DNA of 22,966 nucleotides, from positions 3,193,936-3,216,901 of the forward strand of contig NC_090610.1 of NCBI RefSeq assembly GCF_004359215.1, in the 5' to 3' direction. Origin of the DNA: Bremia lactucae. Its lineage: Eukaryota > Oomycota > Peronosporomycetes > Peronosporales > Peronosporaceae. Below the pieces are notes generated by a model, which saw only the letters and a list, made by a program, of their open reading frames with translations, did no database searches and was not told where the DNA came from. Made by a program: the position numbers and the translations under genes. This document shows, piece after piece, positions 19,508 through 22,966 of the stretch (the stretch's first letter is position 1; the number at the start of each line of letters is the position of its first letter).

Positions 19508-20351
19508 GATAGTCTACTATCTTTTCCGCATTGTATTTATAAGATGGCTACTATCCGTAACTCATGCGAGAGTCCGATGTAGCCCAAACGGCTGTAAGCA
19601 CCCCAAGCGGTATGCTTTGGGAGTGGCTTGTGATGCCATAAGGTTTGAAAACGCACCAGCTACATTCAACCGAGTGGTGGCTCACGTGATGTGTCAGCAC
19701 CGTGCCTACGCGCCCCATTTATTTGACGATGTATTCGTGCATAGTAGGGCCGAGGATGGGCTGAGCGCAATAGAGTCGCATAAGCGTCATTTAGACGCTG
19801 TGTTGCAGACTTTGAAGGACGCCCAATTGTACATCAACTTGCAAAAGTGCGTCATAGGGGTCCCCGAAAAACCTGTGCTGGGTTGCATCGTAGGTACACA
19901 TGGTGTACGAGCAGACTCAGAAAAGGTAAAATCGGTATAGGAACGGCCAATCCCACAGCATGTGAAGAATTTGCGCCAACTCCTAGGGCTCGCTAATTAC
20001 ATGCATAGAATACCAAGAATTATGCGGAGCAAACTAAAACATTATATGACCTCCTTAAAAAGGACACAGAATGAGTTTGGCTAAAAGAACAAGAAGATGC
20101 AATCACATCAGTGAAGCAGTCTCTTCTAGAGGCACCGGACTTGGCATTGCCAGACGCGGATAAGCCCTTAAGCGTCGTCTGCGATGCAAGTAATTTTGCA
20201 ATCGGCAGCGCCCTCATGCAGAAGGATGACGACTGCGTTGACCGTGTCATCTCTTATCAGTCCCGGCTTTTAAAAGCCGCGGAACTGAAACACCCCGTGC
20301 ATGACAAAGAGCTATAAAGTATGCTCTGTCAAGATTCGTGTGCACCTATTG
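19508..20351 (+). pseudogene. Element B RT palm to RNase H N-terminus
   Basis: From 19617 the frame reads FENAPATFNRVVAHVM and the catalytic FDD motif in LFDDVFVHSRAEDG. It continues with YINLQKCVIGVPEKPVLGC and GVRADSEKVKSV, then stops at 19938. The connection (NLRQLLGLANYMHRI) is frame-shifted. From about 20041 the thumb tail reads to a TGA at 20070, where Trp is expected from the related copy A (TGG there). RNase H starts in VVCDASNFAIGSALMQ and runs to HPVHDKEL at 20316. It is then cut at 20351 by the LTR of element C. Confidence 0.8.
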
Positions 20352-20795
20352 TGTAACGAGGCACTACGACTTGTACTGCTTCAGTACAAGTCCACTTCGC
20401 ACTGCTTCAGTTGCGAGTGGTGCCTTACGTCACTTCACGTACACTAGTACGTGCAGAGGAAGACTTCTCTTTAAGACAACTACCGAAAAGAGAATTAAAG
20501 AAAAACTGTATTAATATATTTAAGTTTCTCTTCTTTCTATATATTAATGCTAACTTAATTATGAGCTAATACTAAACATGCAATTGAAATCTTATCTGTC
20601 TCCTTCTCTTTGTTTACGTTTACAGCTGATTAGTCTGCGGGATAAATAGATATAATGGCCTATACCTATATATGGATAAGATTTCGGAACATTACTATAT
20701 AAAGTAATATTCTCCAAGTATTATCTACCTTTTAGACACTATATTAATTAACAACCTTTAAGTGTTAGTTTCATGTAACGATACACCCTGTTACA
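20352..20795 (-). repeat. 3' LTR of gypsy element C
   Basis: This 444-bp repeat has TGTAAC..GTTACA terminal inverted repeats. On the minus strand it begins TGTAACAGGG, directly after a polypurine tract, so it is the 3' LTR of a minus-strand element whose pol lies to the right. The outer end (20359-20453) holds three hairpins. The five bases before it, TATTG (20347-20351), are the candidate target duplication; the partner is outside the window. An AT-rich middle with TATATA runs may hold the promoter. Confidence 0.85.
20359..20453. repeat. Cluster of inverted repeats at the U5 end of the element C LTR
   Basis: Hairpin 1 is a perfect 11-bp stem (20368-20378 with 20382-20392, loop CTT). Hairpin 2 (about 20392-20420) is imperfect but has the same ACTG-CTT-CAGT tip. 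An outer pairing AGGCA with TGCCT (20359-20363 with 20421-20425) encloses both. Hairpin 3 is a perfect 7-bp stem, CACGTAC with GTACGTG (20436-20453). Confidence 0.85.
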
Positions 20796-20811
20796 TCACC
20801 CCTCCCTTAAA
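20796..20811 (-). promoter_or_regulatory. Polypurine tract of element C
   Basis: On the minus strand TTTAAGGGAGGGGTGA ends exactly where the LTR starts with TGTAAC. On the plus strand no primer-binding site (a TGG-led tRNA 3' end match) follows the LTR. Both facts set the element orientation as minus. Confidence 0.8.
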
Positions 20812-20875
20812 CGACAATCACTCTGACTGTCATTTGGATGGAGTGGTCACTATGTGACCACTTAATTCAAAATTA

Positions 20876-21841
20876 ATGTTAATTGGTCAGAACCATTATT
20901 TTAGTTTCCATCGTAAGAAGAACAAGTCCATGCGGGGTGCTGATAGTGCGGCGCCTTCGGCTGCGGTTCGTGCAGCCGCGGGTGACGCACTGTTATCTCA
21001 TGCGGCAGACATATCGTCTGCCGTAGTATCTTCTTCTCGCGCAACACTAGATGTTGCGGGAGCACGTGGTGGATCACCACGTGAATACGACCCCTCTTTG
21101 GAGGTCGACTACGAATGCGAGTCGGGCGATATGGCCGACTCGGGGAGAATAGGACAGTCGCCTGATGGACGTCAGGCAGCTGACTATGAGCCTTCGAGTG
21201 AAAGGGCTCATCTTGATAGACGGGTTAATAGTCTAATCGGTTCCGACGATGAAGATGATCCCTCATCGCCCGTTCCGTCTCCCGTACGGTCATCTGCACC
21301 TGTTTCTGTGCAAGGTGATGACGATGGCGTAAGCCATCGTAATAAAAAATTTGTGGTACCCCTGCTCCAATGGGTACCACTTAGGAGAGTAAAGACAATA
21401 AAATGTCTCATCTCGCCTGAGAAGAAGCCGTGGCTTTTGCCCGAACGGCTAATCAATAGCTTGTCTGGAGAGACTACTCTTCACAATAAATATCCCTTAT
21501 TTATTGCGACAAAGCTACATGGCCTTGATTTCAGCGCAAAGAACTTTCGCGCTGAGAAATATTTTTATCTCGATGCTTTTCTTAAGCATCGATGGTTTAG
21601 TGGCAACAATAAGCGAGATAAAGTCTCGCTTATGCAAGCTTGGAGCGCGTTCATTCACAATGCCATAGACATTGGACGCGAAGCCTGGCTTCAAAGACTT
21701 AACGCGAATCGCGTTAAGTTTGAGAAACAAATTCAAACGGTGCAAAGTATAAATTGCATCGGTTGTCACGTGAGGCTGGGCTTCCATGCCTCACGTGGGG
21801 TGATCCCTGTCCGCGTTGTGTTGACAACACGAAGAGAGTGA
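20876..21841 (+). CDS. Antisense ORF of element C, first part (unknown protein)
   Basis: An uninterrupted 321-residue frame on the strand opposite pol starts 80 bp inside the 3' LTR. ATG codons are at 20876 and 20930; the second (MRGADSAAPSAAVR) may be the real start. Residues up to about 160 are Ser, Ala, Asp and Glu rich and probably disordered (YDPSLEVDYE, GSDDEDDPSS). The rest looks like a helical globular domain with many aromatic and basic residues (KKPWLLPERLINSL, FFYLD-like YFYLDAFLKHRWF, SLMQAWSAFIHNAIDIG). It has no zinc knuckle or other known motif. Its last 25 codons overlap the end of pol. It could be an antisense Gag-like or accessory protein. It is the longest intact frame of the element here, although pol on the other strand is broken. 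Confidence 0.6.
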   Translation: MLIGQNHYFSFHRKKNKSMRGADSAAPSAAVRAAAGDALLSHAADISSAVVSSSRATLDVAGARGGSPREYDPSLEVDYECESGDMADSGRIGQSPDGRQAADYEPSSERAHLDRRVNSLIGSDDEDDPSSPVPSPVRSSAPVSVQGDDDGVSHRNKKFVVPLLQWVPLRRVKTIKCLISPEKKPWLLPERLINSLSGETTLHNKYPLFIATKLHGLDFSAKNFRAEKYFYLDAFLKHRWFSGNNKRDKVSLMQAWSAFIHNAIDIGREAWLQRLNANRVKFEKQIQTVQSINCIGCHVRLGFHASRGVIPVRVVLTTRRE

Positions 21842-22484
21842 AAGGAGATGTCTATTCTCTTTCTTCGCCCTGGGAAGGGCTCGCATCTCTTTTGAGATGC
21901 GGGATGCGATTGACATTTTGCAATCGATTTACATGCACCAGGGGCGCTCGGTTTCCGATGGACCTTCTGATCCATCGGGTGGGTCTCGTCATACTGACGG
22001 ACGAGGCCCTCAACGTCAGCAATCACCTAAGAACGAGGCTCCCAGCTGTCATGTAAAGGTGGATAACCGCGCCAGCGAACAAGATAACTCGGTACTGCCC
22101 TTCACATCACGGTGGCTCTCGATACGTTCCACAAGGAAACGTTGACAACCGTGGGAATCCACCAATGGTTGTGGTGGAGGAGAGAAAATCAAATCCGAAC
22201 CGTGTATCGGATCTAGAGTCGAAGATCGGACTTGACCACGAGCGCGACAAGCGTCGCTCGTTGGAGCAGACGGTGTAGGCTCACCATATCGAGCGGTTTA
22301 AAGACCGTTCGAAGAGTGCGTACTCCATGTTGGAGTACGACCGGAAATATCAAGCTCTTCGTGATGAGCTGTCGTCAGGTCATCGCAGTTTCGAGGATAT
22401 TCGGAGCCGGCATGAGAAATTCCAGATTCAACATGAGAATCTGGTTCGCGATCACAAGAATCTTTTAGGGATTTTGAAAAGGGT
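21750..22484 (+). pseudogene. Antisense ORF of element C, second part with coiled coil
   Basis: In another frame the plus strand continues from about 21754 with CLTWGDPCPRCVDN, YSLSSPWEGLASLLRCGMRL and LLIHRVGLVILTDEALNV. After a stop near 22056 it goes on with RYCPSHHGGSRYVPQGNVDN. From about 22190 a charged coiled-coil stretch follows (VSDLESKIGLDHERDKRRSL, a TAG at 22276, YDRKYQALRDELSSGHRSFE, HENLVRDHKNLLG). Apart from one frame change near 21750 and two stops, it would extend the first part to about 515 residues. The whole segment lies opposite the pol linker and chromodomain. Confidence 0.4.
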
Positions 22485-22966
22485 GATCAGATCCGTCATC
22501 GGAAGAAGCCGCGTACTGATGGTACGGGCGGAGTCGACCAACGTAAAACGTAGGATGCGAACGCATCCTTCGTGGCAAATTAATTGTGTACGCATTGCCT
22601 CTGCGATGCAGTACACGAAAGGCCCAATGAAATTGGGTAGTGGTTCATTGCTACCCACATTAGTGATTACACGCTTAGGTAGGTTTACCGTAGAAAGTAG
22701 CACTAAATGAATGGACATTTGCTCTTTCGTGTTTGCCTGCATTCCGTTTCTGACGGTCCACTGCGTTAGCAATGGAATCCTGAACGAAACGGATTATTGA
22801 TTTTCGAGTTAGCAGAAATTCTTCTGCTGACTCATTTGTTTTGTCTTTTTCAGTACGCTTTGTGCGCACTGCCATGAGATCTTTCTCATCTTCGATTTCG
22901 ATTTCTTTGACATCGACATCACTCGCATCGTTGTTAACTTCGACGCGTGATGAGCATGAGCCAGAA
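21766..22966 (-). pseudogene. Element C Pol: integrase C-terminal domain, linker and chromodomain
   Basis: On the minus strand the window edge opens in an acidic stretch (SDVDVKEIEIEDEKD), then QDSIANAVDRQKRNAGKHER of the integrase C-terminal region. Frame changes near 22690 and 22640 lead through TVNLPKRVITNVGS and NFIGPF to RMRSHPTFYVGRLRPYHQY (about 22550-22490). A Ser/Thr/Pro-rich linker follows. The chromodomain starts at about 22165 (SHGCQRFLVERIESHRDVKG), with a frame change, then WRGYPPLHDSWEPRS, a TAG, and DVEGLVRQYDETHPMDQK. The chain ends at a stop at 21766. It is a decayed chromovirus-type Pol end, lying convergent with the plus-strand frame. Confidence 0.8.
21842..22966 (-). mobile_element. 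Gypsy element C, inner part extending beyond the window
   Basis: Together with the LTR at 20352-20795 and the antisense region, this forms the 3' half of a minus-strand chromodomain gypsy element that continues to the right. Its protease, RT and 5' LTR are not in the window, so whether it also has a sense-strand gag cannot be seen. Confidence 0.75.

Larger units (their letters stand above)
18686..20351 (+). mobile_element. Ty3/gypsy element B, related to A, truncated at both ends
   Basis: Reads pol from a segment before RT into RNase H on the plus strand. The last 310 bases (20041-20351) match bases 1-330 of the window at high identity, so A and B are copies of one family. The copy ends abruptly at 20351, where the LTR of element C begins in the middle of the RNase H sequence. 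B therefore predates C. Confidence 0.85.

Noticed and set aside
20352..20795. LTR read as the 5' LTR of a plus-strand element with the following ORF as ordinary sense gag
   Set aside because: No primer-binding site follows it on the plus strand, a clear polypurine tract abuts it on the minus strand, and chromodomain Pol on the minus strand ends toward it. The alternative is kept as a refuting test because the 5' end of C is not visible.
21897..22145. 82-codon plus-strand frame over the chromodomain of element C as a separate gene
   Set aside because: It is in a different frame from both antisense parts and is most simply a shadow of the chromodomain coding on the other strand.

Overview
The window looks like oomycete nuclear DNA, probably a Peronosporales genome (Phytophthora or downy mildew type). 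Three host genes have compact introns of 55-77 nt with GT-AG ends. They sit between thick layers of decayed Ty3/gypsy and Ty1/copia elements. No prokaryotic operon, CRISPR array, rRNA or tRNA was seen. The organism call is inference from gene structure and element types.

Left arm, 1-8597 (+ strand): the 3' part of a chromodomain Ty3/gypsy element, here called A (RNase H, integrase, linker, chromodomain, polypurine tract, 3' LTR). It is split by a complete but dead Ty1/copia element at 2121-6413, flanked by a CCCCG target duplication. A's integrase also holds a 100-bp tandem duplication.

Gene island, 8598-14575: a tail-anchored UBE2J-type E2 ubiquitin-conjugating enzyme (+, 9268-10597, five exons); a GatB glutamyl-tRNA amidotransferase subunit (-, 10672-12652, five exons), convergent with the E2; and a C-factor-like short-chain dehydrogenase (-, 13098-13856, two exons). 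All three reading frames appear intact after splicing.

Right arm, 14576-22966: a different gypsy element, D (-), with an extra 101-codon ORF ahead of gag; a gypsy copy B (+), closely related to A; and the 3' end of a third gypsy element, C (-), whose LTR interrupts B inside its RNase H.

Most interesting observation: element C carries a long open frame on the strand opposite pol. It begins about 80-135 bp inside the 3' LTR and is open for 322 codons. It then continues, with a frame change and two stops, across the antisense of the chromodomain and the integrase-chromodomain linker, where it encodes a coiled coil. Element A has broken open frames in the same antisense position, including a coiled-coil frame of 164 codons opposite its own linker and chromodomain and a short D-P-S-L / D-Y-x-E match near the LTR. 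This suggests an ambisense layout, with an antisense Gag-like or accessory protein, in oomycete chromodomain gypsy elements. The sequence shows the open frames; the function and the conservation are inference.
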